From Advenella mandrilli (GTDB lineage Bacteria > Pseudomonadota > Gammaproteobacteria > Burkholderiales > Burkholderiaceae_B), in assembly GCF_016595155.1 (NCBI RefSeq), contig NZ_JAENGP010000010.1, positions 103,012 to 167,011 on the forward strand: DNA of 64,000 nucleotides, in the 5' to 3' direction. Positions 56,172 through 64,000 of this stretch are shown piece by piece (positions within the stretch are counted from its first letter, which is position 1; each line of letters starts with the position of its first letter). The notes beneath the pieces were generated by a model. The model was not told the origin of the DNA. It ran no database searches and saw nothing but the letters and a program-made list of their open reading frames with translations. Position numbers and translations under genes: made by a program.

Positions 56172-57448
56172 GTAGCATGAGTTTTATGGAAAAGCTGCTG
56201 GATGGCGTTGTGGTGGAGTGGAAAGTATTAGATGATGTAATAAAATCTTTAAAAACTGGTTTAAATCCTCGTCAAAATTTCCAACTTAATACATCTGATG
56301 CAGAAAATTATTATGTGACAGTTCGTGAAATTCAAAATGGAAATGTGGTATTCCTAGATAAAACAGACAGAATTAATAAAACAGCTTTAGAACTTATTAA
56401 TAACCGCTCCAATTTAGAGAAGGGGGATATTTTATTTTCAGGTACAGGTACTGTTGGCAGAACTGCAGTGATTTATAAAACACCAGAAAATTGGAATATC
56501 AAAGAAGGGGTTTATGTAATAAAACCCTTCCATAAAGTAATTGATTCGAGATACCTTGCTCACTTATTAAATTCGCAAGAAATAGTTAAAGAATACAGTA
56601 AAAAAGTCGTTGGTTCACCAGTAGTCAGTTTGCCAATGAGTGAACTTAAAAAACTCCAAATCCCTATCCCCTGCCCAGAAAACCCAAAAAAATCGCTTGA
56701 AATCCAAGCCGAAATCGTTCGCATTCTCGACGCCTTCACCGAGCTGACCGCCGAGCTGACCGCCGAGCTGACCGCCCGCAAAAAACAATACAACTACTAC
56801 CGCGACAAGTTGTTGAGTTTTGACAATAAGGAAGTGGAATGGAAAACACTGAAGGAAGTAGCCTTAGAATTTGGGCGAGGAAAATCAAAACATCGCCCAA
56901 GAAACGATCCAAAGTTATACGGTGGAGATATTCCCTTTATCCAAACTGGTGATATTAGAAATGCTGCTCATGTCATCACACAATACGCACAAACATATAG
57001 CCAATTTGGATTAGCCCAAAGCAAACTATGGCCTAAAGGGACACTTTGCATAACAATAGCAGCCAATATCGCAGAAACAACTATTCTTGGCTTTGATGCA
57101 TGTTTTCCTGACAGTGTTATAGGCTTTATTGCCAATCCTGAAAAAACAAATTCAAATTACGTAGAGTATCTTTTATCTTCTTTCAAGTCGAAGCTGCAAT
57201 CAAAAAGCACAGGCAGCGCTCAGGAGAATATAAACCTTGCAACCTTTGAAAACATACGACTGCCATTTCCATCCCTCGGCGATCAAGAACATATTGTTTC
57301 CATTCTGAACAAATTCGAAGACTTAACCAACTCCATAACTGAGGGCTTGCCCCGTGAAATCGAACTGCGCCAAAAACAATATGAATATTATCGCGACCAG
57401 CTATTGAGCTTTCCCAAAACAGAAGCGCGAGCAACTGCTTTGGCATAA
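56168..57448 (+). CDS. hsdS: Type I restriction specificity subunit HsdS
   Basis: Reads the DNA target. It starts [13 protein letters not shown]; a second ATG at 56177 is also possible. Two target-recognition domains (about 15-180 and 230-400) are each followed by a conserved helix with [12 protein letters not shown] and [12 protein letters not shown]. The central helix holds [12 protein letters not shown], three copies of a 12-bp unit, as in EcoR124-type subunits. The first recognition domain is markedly richer in A and T than the conserved parts, which fits domain exchange between strains. At 426 residues the length is normal. The target sequence cannot be read out from here. Confidence 0.95.
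   Translation: MSSMSFMEKLLDGVVVEWKVLDDVIKSLKTGLNPRQNFQLNTSDAENYYVTVREIQNGNVVFLDKTDRINKTALELINNRSNLEKGDILFSGTGTVGRTAVIYKTPENWNIKEGVYVIKPFHKVIDSRYLAHLLNSQEIVKEYSKKVVGSPVVSLPMSELKKLQIPIPCPENPKKSLEIQAEIVRILDAFTELTAELTAELTARKKQYNYYRDKLLSFDNKEVEWKTLKEVALEFGRGKSKHRPRNDPKLYGGDIPFIQTGDIRNAAHVITQYAQTYSQFGLAQSKLWPKGTLCITIAANIAETTILGFDACFPDSVIGFIANPEKTNSNYVEYLLSSFKSKLQSKSTGSAQENINLATFENIRLPFPSLGDQEHIVSILNKFEDLTNSITEGLPREIELRQKQYEYYRDQLLSFPKTEARATALA
56741..56776 (+). repeat. Three 12-bp repeats in the hsdS central spacer
   Basis: GAGCTGACCGCC occurs three times in direct tandem (56741-56752, 56753-56764, 56765-56776) and encodes ELTA three times. In EcoR124I and EcoR124II, two or three copies of the TAEL unit set a 6- or 7-base gap between the half-sites. 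Slippage here would keep the frame and could change specificity. Confidence 0.9.
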
Positions 57449-57460
57449 GGAACGAGACCG

Positions 57461-58480
57461 ATGTATAACCTAAGCCTGCAAGACCAAACCACGGAATTCC
57501 TGCTCTACACGGCACCCAATGGCGAGATAAAAGTGGAAGTGCTGCTTAGCAATGAAACCATCTGGATGACGCAGAAACGCATGGCGGAGCTATTTGGCGT
57601 AGGTATACCGGCCATTTCCAAGCACCTTAAAAATATCTTTGCGAGCAATGAGTTGGAGCCAGATTCAGTTATTTCCATTTTGGAAACAACTGCCGAGGAT
57701 GGTAAAAAATACCAAACACAGTACTACAACCTTGACGCAGTGATTTCCGTCGGCTATCGGGTTAACTCGGCTCAGGCAACCCAATTCCGAATCTGGGCAA
57801 CTCAGCTTATAAAAGAGTACATCATCAAAGGCTTTGCCATGGATGATGAGCGCCTGAAAAATGGCCGTTATTTCGGCAAGGATTATTTTAGAGAGCTGCT
57901 GGAGCGGGTACGTTCTATCCGCGCCAGTGAGCGGCGCATTTATCAGCAAATTACCGATATTTTTGCCGAGTGCAGTATTGACTATGACCCAAACTCTCAA
58001 ACCACCCGCCGGTTTTATGCCCATGTGCAGGATAAGTTTCACTTTGCCATTACAGGCCATACAGCCGCTGAAATCATTTCACTAAAGGCGGATGCCAGTA
58101 AACCGTTAATGGGCATGAGTACGTATAAAAATGCCCCTGCTGGCCGTGTATTAAAATCAGATACCATTTCGGCAAAAAACTATTTAAGCGAAACAGATAT
58201 TAAAAAACTGGAGCGTACGGTATCTGCTTTTTTTGATTATATTGAAGGCGTTATTGAGCGGCACACTACGCTCACAATGGAAAGCTTTTCGGAAAGCGTT
58301 GACAAATTTCTGTCCTTCAACGAATACCGGATTCTGGAAGGGTACGGCAAAGTTACCCGCCAGCAAGCGGAGCAAAAAGCCTTTGCCGAGTATGAAAAAT
58401 TCAACAAACTGCAACGCATTGAGTCGGATTTTGACCGTACTGTGAAAAAACTGCTGCAGAAAAAGGACATAAAGGAATGA
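57461..58480 (+). CDS. rhuM: RhuM-family protein within the hsd operon
   Basis: A 339-residue protein of the RhuM family, first named from a Salmonella pathogenicity island and widely found beside type I restriction genes. The N-terminal part has a helix-turn-helix-like segment [20 protein letters not shown] (about 36-55) and the family stretch [20 protein letters not shown]. The C-terminal half is helical. Its biochemical role is unknown. It begins 12 bases after hsdS and overlaps hsdR by four bases, so it is translated as part of the operon. Confidence 0.9.
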   Translation: MYNLSLQDQTTEFLLYTAPNGEIKVEVLLSNETIWMTQKRMAELFGVGIPAISKHLKNIFASNELEPDSVISILETTAEDGKKYQTQYYNLDAVISVGYRVNSAQATQFRIWATQLIKEYIIKGFAMDDERLKNGRYFGKDYFRELLERVRSIRASERRIYQQITDIFAECSIDYDPNSQTTRRFYAHVQDKFHFAITGHTAAEIISLKADASKPLMGMSTYKNAPAGRVLKSDTISAKNYLSETDIKKLERTVSAFFDYIEGVIERHTTLTMESFSESVDKFLSFNEYRILEGYGKVTRQQAEQKAFAEYEKFNKLQRIESDFDRTVKKLLQKKDIKE

Positions 58481-61400
58481 ACGCTTACAATCCCATCGCA
58501 GAGACCAATAACTTTATCGTCCTTGATAAATACATCAAGGAATGGAGTGTCGCTGAAAGTTACCAGACTGAAGGCGAGCTGGAGCGGGAGCTGATTCAGG
58601 ATTTGGTCAATCAGGGTTACGAGTACCTGCCTGGTCTGAACAACCCTGAAGCCATGCTGGCCAATATACGCACGCAACTGCAAGTCCTGAATAACGTGCA
58701 GTTTGGCAATGGCGAGTGGCTGCGCTTTGTGGAAACGTATTTGGACAAGCCCAGCGATGGCATGGTGGAAAAGACACGCAAGATTCACGATGACTATATC
58801 CACGATTTTGTGTTTGATGATGGCCGTATCCAGAACATCTACCTGCTGGATAAGAAGAACATTGCCCGCAACAAGGTGCAGGTCATCAAGCAGTTTGAGC
58901 AAACCGGTTCTCATGCCAACCGCTACGATGTCACGATTCTGGTTAATGGCTTGCCACTGGTGCAGGTGGAGCTTAAAAAACGCGGTGTGGCGATTCGCGA
59001 GGCTTTTAACCAGGTGCATCGTTACAGCAAAGAGAGTTTTAACAGTGAGCATTCGCTATACAAGTATTTGCAACTGTTTATTATTTCCAACGGCACCGAT
59101 ACCCGTTATTTTGCCAATACCACCCAACGCGATAAAAACAGCTTTGATTTCACCATGCATTGGGCCAAATCGGATAACGGCCTGATTAGGGACCTGAAAG
59201 ATTTTACCGCTACGTTCTGCCAGAAAAATACCCTGCTGAATGTGTTGCTGCATTATTCAGTGTTTGATACCAGCAAGACCCTGCTGGTGATGCGCCCGTA
59301 TCAGATTGCCGCGACCGAGCGGATTTTGTGGAAAATCAACAGTTCCCATGCGACTAAAAACTGGAGCAAGCCGGAAAGTGGCGGTTTTATCTGGCACACC
59401 ACCGGTTCAGGCAAGACGTTAACCAGTTTCAAGGCGGCACGCCTGGCGACCGGGCTGGAATTTATCGACAAGGTTTTCTTTGTGGTGGACAGGAAAGATC
59501 TTGACTTCCAGACCATGAGGGAATATCAGCGGTTTTCTCCTGATAGTGTCAACGGTTCCGACAGCACGGCAGGGTTAAAGCGCAATCTGGAACAAGACGA
59601 CAACAAAATCATCGTCACCACCATCCAGAAGCTGAATAACCTGATGAAAAGCGAAGGCGACCTGCCCATCTACAACAAGCAGGTGGTATTTATTTTTGAT
59701 GAATGCCATCGTAGCCAGTTCGGGGAAGCGCAGAAAAACCTGAAGAAGAAGTTCAAGAAGTTTTATCAATTTGGGTTTACCGGCACACCTATTTTCCCGC
59801 AAAATGCCCTGGGGGCCGAAACCACCAGCAGCGTATTTGGTCGTGAGTTGCATTCCTATGTGATTACCGATGCGATTCGCGATGAAAAAGTGCTCAAGTT
59901 CAAGGTGGACTACAACGATGTGCGCCCGCAATTCAAGGCGATAGAAACCGAGCAGGATGAGAAAAAGCTCAGTGCCGCTGAAAACAAACAAGCCCTGCTG
60001 CATCCGGAGCGTATCCGCGAAATTTCGCAGTATGTTCTGAATAACTTCCGCCAGAAAACCCATCGACTGAAAGCGGGAGGCAAGGGTTTCAATGCCATGT
60101 TTGCGGTAAGTAGTGTGGATGCGGCCAAGCTGTATTATGAGACGCTGAATCAACTGCAACAGGATAATGACAAACCACTAAAAATAGCGACCATTTTTTC
60201 CTTTGCCGCCAATGAAGAGCAGGATGCGGTGGGCGATATTCCGGATGAAAGCTTTGAGGTTTCTGCCATGAATAGCAGTGCCAAAGAGTTTTTAAGCGCA
60301 GCCATTGCCGATTACAATGGGTTCTTTAAAACCAGTTTCAGCGTTGATAGCAATGGTTTTCAAAACTACTACCGCGATTTGGCCAAACGGGTCAAAGCGC
60401 AGGAAGTTGATTTATTGATTGTGGTGGGCATGTTCCTGACCGGCTTTGATGCACCGGCACTCAATACCCTGTTTGTGGATAAAAACCTGCGCTACCACGG
60501 GCTGATTCAAGCCTATTCACGTACGAACCGTATTTATGATGCCACCAAAACCTTTGGCAACATCGTGACCTTCCGGGACTTGGAACAGGCCACTATTGAT
60601 GCCATTACCTTGTTTGGTGACAAAAACACCAAAAATGTGGTGCTGGAAAAGAGCTACCAGGAATACATGGAAGGCTTTACTGATCTTATCACCGGTGAGG
60701 CCAGGCGCGGGTTTGTGGAGATCGTGGCCGAATTGGAAACACGTTTTCCCAAGCCGGACGAGATTTTTCTGGAAAAAGACAAAAAAGATTTTGCAAAGCT
60801 GTTTGGCGAATATTTGCGGGTAGAAAATATTTTGCAAAACTATGATGAGTTTGCCAGCCTGAAAGCGCTGCAGAATGTCGACATGAGCGACCCTGAAGCG
60901 GTTGAGGCTTTCAAGGCAGCGCATTATTTGAATGATGACGATCTGACTGCCCTGCAAGCGATCCAGATACCCGCTGATCGAAAACTCCAGGATTACCGCT
61001 CTACGTATAATGATATCCGCGACTGGCTGCGTCAGCAAAAAGCCGCCAGCGAACAAGACCAGTCCACGCTGGATTGGGATGATGTGGTCTTTGAAATAGA
61101 TTTGCTGAAATCACAGGAAATCAACCTTGATTACATTCTTGAGCTGATTTTTGAAAACAACAAGAAAAACAGGAGCAAAGCCGAATTGATTGACGAAGTA
61201 CGCCGATTGATTCGCGCCAGCTTGGGTAACCGGGCCAAGGAAAGCCTGATTGTTGATTTTATCAATCAAACCGATCTGGATAAGGTCAATAAGAAAGAGA
61301 ATCTCATTGAAACTTTTTTCACCTTTGCCCAGGTAGAACAGCAACGTGAGGCACAAGCGTTGATTCACAGCGAGAGCCTGAATGAGGACGCAGCCAAAAG

Positions 61401-61575
61401 ATACATTGCTTCTTCATTAAAACGCGAATATGCCAGTGAAAACGGGACTGAGCTTAATGAGATCCTGCCGAAGATGAGCCCCTTGAATCCACAGTATCTG
61501 AGCAAAAAGCAAAGCGTATTCCAGAAAATTGCTGGGTTTGTTGAGAAGTTTAAAGGCGTGGGAGGGGCTTTGTAG
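58477..61575 (+). CDS. hsdR: Type I restriction endonuclease/translocase subunit HsdR
   Basis: Motor and nuclease subunit of the restriction complex. The nuclease site is at D151, E165 and K167 ([19 protein letters not shown]), the same positions as in EcoR124I. The translocase has Walker [11 protein letters not shown] (about 308-317), the DECH box in [11 protein letters not shown], the motif FTGTPIF and the later [11 protein letters not shown]. The protein is 1032 residues, close to the EcoR124I size, and seems intact. A decayed IS66 end starts 14 bases after the stop, but it has not shortened the gene noticeably. Confidence 0.96.
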   Translation: MNAYNPIAETNNFIVLDKYIKEWSVAESYQTEGELERELIQDLVNQGYEYLPGLNNPEAMLANIRTQLQVLNNVQFGNGEWLRFVETYLDKPSDGMVEKTRKIHDDYIHDFVFDDGRIQNIYLLDKKNIARNKVQVIKQFEQTGSHANRYDVTILVNGLPLVQVELKKRGVAIREAFNQVHRYSKESFNSEHSLYKYLQLFIISNGTDTRYFANTTQRDKNSFDFTMHWAKSDNGLIRDLKDFTATFCQKNTLLNVLLHYSVFDTSKTLLVMRPYQIAATERILWKINSSHATKNWSKPESGGFIWHTTGSGKTLTSFKAARLATGLEFIDKVFFVVDRKDLDFQTMREYQRFSPDSVNGSDSTAGLKRNLEQDDNKIIVTTIQKLNNLMKSEGDLPIYNKQVVFIFDECHRSQFGEAQKNLKKKFKKFYQFGFTGTPIFPQNALGAETTSSVFGRELHSYVITDAIRDEKVLKFKVDYNDVRPQFKAIETEQDEKKLSAAENKQALLHPERIREISQYVLNNFRQKTHRLKAGGKGFNAMFAVSSVDAAKLYYETLNQLQQDNDKPLKIATIFSFAANEEQDAVGDIPDESFEVSAMNSSAKEFLSAAIADYNGFFKTSFSVDSNGFQNYYRDLAKRVKAQEVDLLIVVGMFLTGFDAPALNTLFVDKNLRYHGLIQAYSRTNRIYDATKTFGNIVTFRDLEQATIDAITLFGDKNTKNVVLEKSYQEYMEGFTDLITGEARRGFVEIVAELETRFPKPDEIFLEKDKKDFAKLFGEYLRVENILQNYDEFASLKALQNVDMSDPEAVEAFKAAHYLNDDDLTALQAIQIPADRKLQDYRSTYNDIRDWLRQQKAASEQDQSTLDWDDVVFEIDLLKSQEINLDYILELIFENNKKNRSKAELIDEVRRLIRASLGNRAKESLIVDFINQTDLDKVNKKENLIETFFTFAQVEQQREAQALIHSESLNEDAAKRYIASSLKREYASENGTELNEILPKMSPLNPQYLSKKQSVFQKIAGFVEKFKGVGGAL

Positions 61576-61589
61576 TTTATTGATGTTTA

Positions 61590-61715
61590 CGCCATGTGCT
61601 GTCGGTAATTGTCGACTATCCGGTTGATTGGATGGACGAATTGTTGCACTGGCGAGTGCTGTTGTTAAAACAAGCTTCAATCTGTCAATACGTTATGGGG
61701 CGGAGCGTTACGGGT
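61590..61715 (+). pseudogene. Remnant of an IS66-family transposase end
   Basis: The frame RHVLSVIVDYPVDWMDELLH followed by WRVLLLKQA matches, with substitutions, the end of the IS66 transposase at 63386-64000. After it comes TGTCAATACG-TATGGGGCGGAGC-TTACG, nearly the same as the terminal segment of that IS66 copy. It lies directly after hsdR, in the opposite orientation to the intact end at 63342, and is a diverged, older insertion. Confidence 0.75.
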
Positions 61716-61815
61716 AAAGGATAGTTCATATGGGCAAAAAGAAACTGGAAGCCTGCTCTGAATCGGTTTATCATTAAAATAAAATAAATAAACAGCAACC
61801 AAACAAGGAAAACCA

Positions 61816-62487
61816 TTGAATCTAGAAGCATTTGAAAACCTATACGAGTTTTACAGAAAAGAACGGGATGCTTATCCCGAGTTTTTTCGGCTGCGCATAC
61901 ATCGCAGTTTAAGCTGGTTGAAAAAAGCGGTGGCAGAACCAGATGATCTGGATATTCAATTCATTTCCTTGTGGATTTCATTTAATGCAGCGTATGCAAA
62001 AGATTTGAAATTTCATCAATCTGTCGCTGACAGAGCAGAGTTCAGGAATTTTATTAATGAAATTTGTCTGTTTGATAAAGAACGCCAAATTTATCAACTG
62101 GTCTGGGAAACCTATTCCAGTCATATTCGTATGCTTCTGGATAGCCCTTATACTTTGCAGGCGTTTTGGGACTTTCATAATGGACTTATTTCTGAGACTG
62201 CATGGAAAGAAATTGCGCTTGATGCAAAAACCAAAGCCAATAATGCTTTAAGACGCGTGGAAGATGTTGAGTCAATTTTGTATGTTATTTTTGACCGTTT
62301 GTACACATTAAGAAATCAACTGGTGCATGGCGGTTCAACCTACAACAGCTCAGCCAATCGTAAGCAATTGAAAGATGCTTGCCTGTTGCTAAGCGATCTT
62401 ATACCGCTTTTTTTAAAGTTAACGATGGCCAATGCAAACAGTCATGATTGGGGTAAACCGTTTTATCCTTATATTCGGGAAGATTAA
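61816..62487 (+). CDS. HEPN-motif protein, possible defence RNase
   Basis: A 223-residue, largely helical protein with the HEPN signature R166-NQLV-H171 in RNQLVHGG, the Rx4H pattern of HEPN ribonucleases. HEPN proteins are common in abortive-infection and toxin systems. No antitoxin nucleotidyltransferase is next to it. The start is TTG at 61816 with AAGGA seven bases ahead. It lies between the restriction operon and the secreted-protein gene and is probably part of the island's cargo. Whether it is active cannot be seen. Confidence 0.65.
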   Translation: MNLEAFENLYEFYRKERDAYPEFFRLRIHRSLSWLKKAVAEPDDLDIQFISLWISFNAAYAKDLKFHQSVADRAEFRNFINEICLFDKERQIYQLVWETYSSHIRMLLDSPYTLQAFWDFHNGLISETAWKEIALDAKTKANNALRRVEDVESILYVIFDRLYTLRNQLVHGGSTYNSSANRKQLKDACLLLSDLIPLFLKLTMANANSHDWGKPFYPYIRED

Positions 62488-62542
62488 TAAATAGCAGTAA
62501 CGGTTTCAAGCTAACATACGAAAAACTCAGAGGGTAGTTATC

Positions 62543-63004
62543 ATGAGAAAACCATTTTTAAAAAGCATTACCTTGTTCGCATTGCTATTTTCCGCATCGG
62601 CCGCCAATGCAAACAATAACGAGATTGTTTTCAACTGCTTCACAAAAAACAAGAAAGAAATAAAAATTGTCAAAAACGGTGATAAATTTACTTATTCCTT
62701 TGGGAAAATAAATCTCAAACCGGATATTTCCCTTACCCGACATGAAAGTCAACTTACATCTTATGCCTGGAAAGGCATTGGTAAGGATATGCCTTACGGT
62801 GTTACTTTCCAGAATGGTGAGTATTCATATACCGTTTACGAGACTATAGCAAGAGATTATTCCGGAGATGAGGTACAGGTTGAAATTTCCAGAGGTGTTT
62901 ACGTTGAAAAGAATGGTAAATCAATCGCAAATATTTCATGTTTGGATGGCACTGCTATTCATTCGGATTTGCAGGAAATAGCAGAGACTTATTCATCGAA
63001 TTAA
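62543..63004 (+). CDS. Small secreted protein of unknown function
   Basis: The 153-residue precursor has a clear signal peptide (LKSITLFALLFSASAANA, cleavage near residue 24). The mature part is lysine-rich with two cysteines (NCFTKN and ISCLDG) that could form a disulphide. I recognise no family. The last codons (TAIHSDLQEIAETYSSN) and the stop lie in the right copy of the 65-bp repeat. The gene seems complete; ribosome site AGAGGG before the ATG. Confidence 0.6.
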   Translation: MRKPFLKSITLFALLFSASAANANNNEIVFNCFTKNKKEIKIVKNGDKFTYSFGKINLKPDISLTRHESQLTSYAWKGIGKDMPYGVTFQNGEYSYTVYETIARDYSGDEVQVEISRGVYVEKNGKSIANISCLDGTAIHSDLQEIAETYSSN

Positions 63005-63006
63005 GG
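62942..63006 (+). repeat. 65-bp direct repeat, right copy
   Basis: Identical to 52094-52158. It covers the last 21 codons of the secreted-protein gene and two bases after its stop. Confidence 0.9.
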
Positions 63007-63059
63007 TAAGCCTCCGGTAAAACCACCTTTTCAAACACGCGATTAAGCGAGAATATACG

Positions 63060-63154
63060 TGTCCACGATCCTTTGAACTGCGCCCCAAAACTTAGACTCT
63101 CGATACTGCATTCTTAAGTCGATATTGTACGGGGCTTAAACCGTCTAAGGCGTG
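63060..63154 (-). mobile_element. IS3-family end with the C-terminus of its transposase (remnant)
   Basis: On the minus strand HALDGLSPVQYRLKNAVSRV and a stop (63092-63154) match the usual end of IS3-family OrfB (H-x-LDGLSP). The element's terminal sequence seems to begin at TGTCCACG (63060). It is cut off at 63154, where the IS5-family piece begins. Confidence 0.6.
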
Positions 63155-63341
63155 TTAACACAAACGCAGTCCGTCCATCACGAGTACGAAATTGACGAAT
63201 CCAATGAACATGAGATCGAGCTTCTCAAAGCGGGAGAAGATTCTTCGGTAGCCTTTGAGGCGACGAAACAATCGCTCCACCTCGTTTCGCCGTCGATACA
63301 TCGCGCGGTCATACTCCCATGGATCCAACCGCCTGGAGGAC
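63155..63341 (-). pseudogene. IS5-family transposase C-terminal remnant
   Basis: The minus strand encodes about 60 residues with the DDE-family signature Y-(2)-R-(3)-E-(6)-K in MYRRRNEVERLFRRLKGYRR and the end FSRFEKLDLMFIGFVN. The 5' part is lost because an IS66-family element is inserted at about 63342. The first residues of the present open frame (MGRSITSS) come from the IS66 end. Confidence 0.75.
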
Positions 63342-64000
63342 GTAATGCTCCGCCCCATACCGTATTGACAGCTTAAAACTTGTTTTTACAGCTGCACTCG
63401 CCAAGGCAATAACTCGTCGACGCGATTAACCGGATAGTCGGCAATCACCGACAGCACATGACGCAGGTACGCCTCGGGATTGATACCGTTCAGTTTGGCT
63501 GTGCCAAGCAAACTGTAAAGCGTTGCCGCCCGTTCACCACCCGCATCCGAACCCAGGAATAAGTAATTCTTGCGTCCAACAGACACGCCACGTAATGCCC
63601 GTTCTGCCGCATTATTATCGATTTCAATTTCCCCGTCATCCAGATAGCGTGTCAAGGCCTGCCACTGGTTAAGGGCATACTGGATGGCATCGGTCGTTAC
63701 GGATTTACGTGACAGAGTCGGTAACTGCTGCATGAACCACTCATGCAAGGCAAGCACAATTGGCAATGACTTGTCCTGGCGCTCGGCCTGACGAGTTTGT
63801 GGTGGACTGCCCCGGATGCCGGCCTCAATCTCATATAAACGGCCAATTTGAGTGAGCACATGATGGGTAATATCAGAGGGCCGATGGACATGAATATCAT
63901 GGAACTTGCGTCGGGCATGGGCCCAACAACCCGCTTGAATAACCTTGCCGGTTCGGTATACCTCGTTGTAACCAGCATAGGCATCGGCCTGTAAAATACC
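63342..64000 (-). mobile_element. IS66-family insertion sequence (partial)
   Basis: The terminal sequence GTAATGCTCCGCCCC starts at 63342; GTAA... ends are typical of IS66 elements. The tnpC gene fills most of the visible part and continues past the window edge. It is inserted in an IS5-family transposase gene. Confidence 0.75.
63386..64000 (-). CDS. tnpC: IS66-family transposase TnpC (partial)
   Basis: The last 205 codons of the IS66 transposase, open through the window edge. Family segments are clear: LQADAYAGYNEVY, GCWAHARRKFHD, and the end region IEIDNNAAERALRGVSVGRK, LFLGSDAGGERAATLYSLL and LNGINPEAYLRHVLSVI. The aspartate of QADAYAGY and the glutamate of NNAAERAL are candidates for the catalytic triad. 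The frame shows no damage in the visible part, so this copy could be active if the rest is intact. Confidence 0.9.
   Translation of the reverse strand, partial: GILQADAYAGYNEVYRTGKVIQAGCWAHARRKFHDIHVHRPSDITHHVLTQIGRLYEIEAGIRGSPPQTRQAERQDKSLPIVLALHEWFMQQLPTLSRKSVTTDAIQYALNQWQALTRYLDDGEIEIDNNAAERALRGVSVGRKNYLFLGSDAGGERAATLYSLLGTAKLNGINPEAYLRHVLSVIADYPVNRVDELLPWRVQL

Overview
The window comes from a motile, Gram-negative betaproteobacterium, most likely order Burkholderiales and close to Alcaligenaceae. The basis is an FlhDC master regulator combined with CheZ, no flhF/flhG in the motility locus, a FliK-like/FlhB-like pair beside fliT, and the order fliC-fliA-fliDST-fliE-fliF...R. Species cannot be read from the sequence alone. 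Layout: (a) 1-1058, a TRAP transporter binding protein cut by the window edge. (b) 1060-2123, a long AT-rich leader in front of flhDC. (c) 2124-13483, regulators and chemotaxis: flhDC, aer, motAB, cheA-W-R-B-Y-Z, ending in a hairpin terminator. (d) 13636-16945, export gate genes flhB-flhA. (e) 17025-18745 on the minus strand, flgN, flgM, flgA. (f) 18899-30942, flgB to flgL and a chemoreceptor. (g) 30943-42096 on the minus strand, fliF-G-H-I-J-K and fliL-M-N-(OP)-Q-R, with fliO and fliP fused in one frame. (h) 42438-49552, fliE, an FlhB-like and a FliK-like gene, fliT-S-D, fliA and fliC. Together these encode an apparently complete flagellum and chemotaxis pathway. From about 49.6 kb the DNA changes character: an unidentified helix-turn-helix gene, a decayed segment that looks like the variable domain of another flagellin, a lipoprotein, and an antitoxin remnant. 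A defence island follows: a GmrSD-like (DUF262/DUF1524) endonuclease, a type IC restriction-modification operon hsdM-hsdS-rhuM-hsdR, a HEPN-motif protein and a small secreted protein. The island is bracketed by a perfect 65-bp direct repeat whose left copy is a chimera of an hsdS start and the end of the secreted-protein gene. The window ends in nested insertion sequence debris (IS3, IS5 and IS66 families). How the genes work together: FlhDC should switch on the hook-basal-body and export genes; FliA (sigma-28), held by FlgM until FlgM is exported, then drives late genes. I can read five matching sigma-28 promoters (TAAA, 15 bp, NCCGTWAA) in front of aer, flgK, flgM, fliD and fliC, which gives a direct view of the late regulon. 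The most unusual points are the FliO-FliP fusion, a MotB with a tail of about 320 residues, the restriction island with its recombination scar and spacer-type hsdS repeat, and the flagellin relic.
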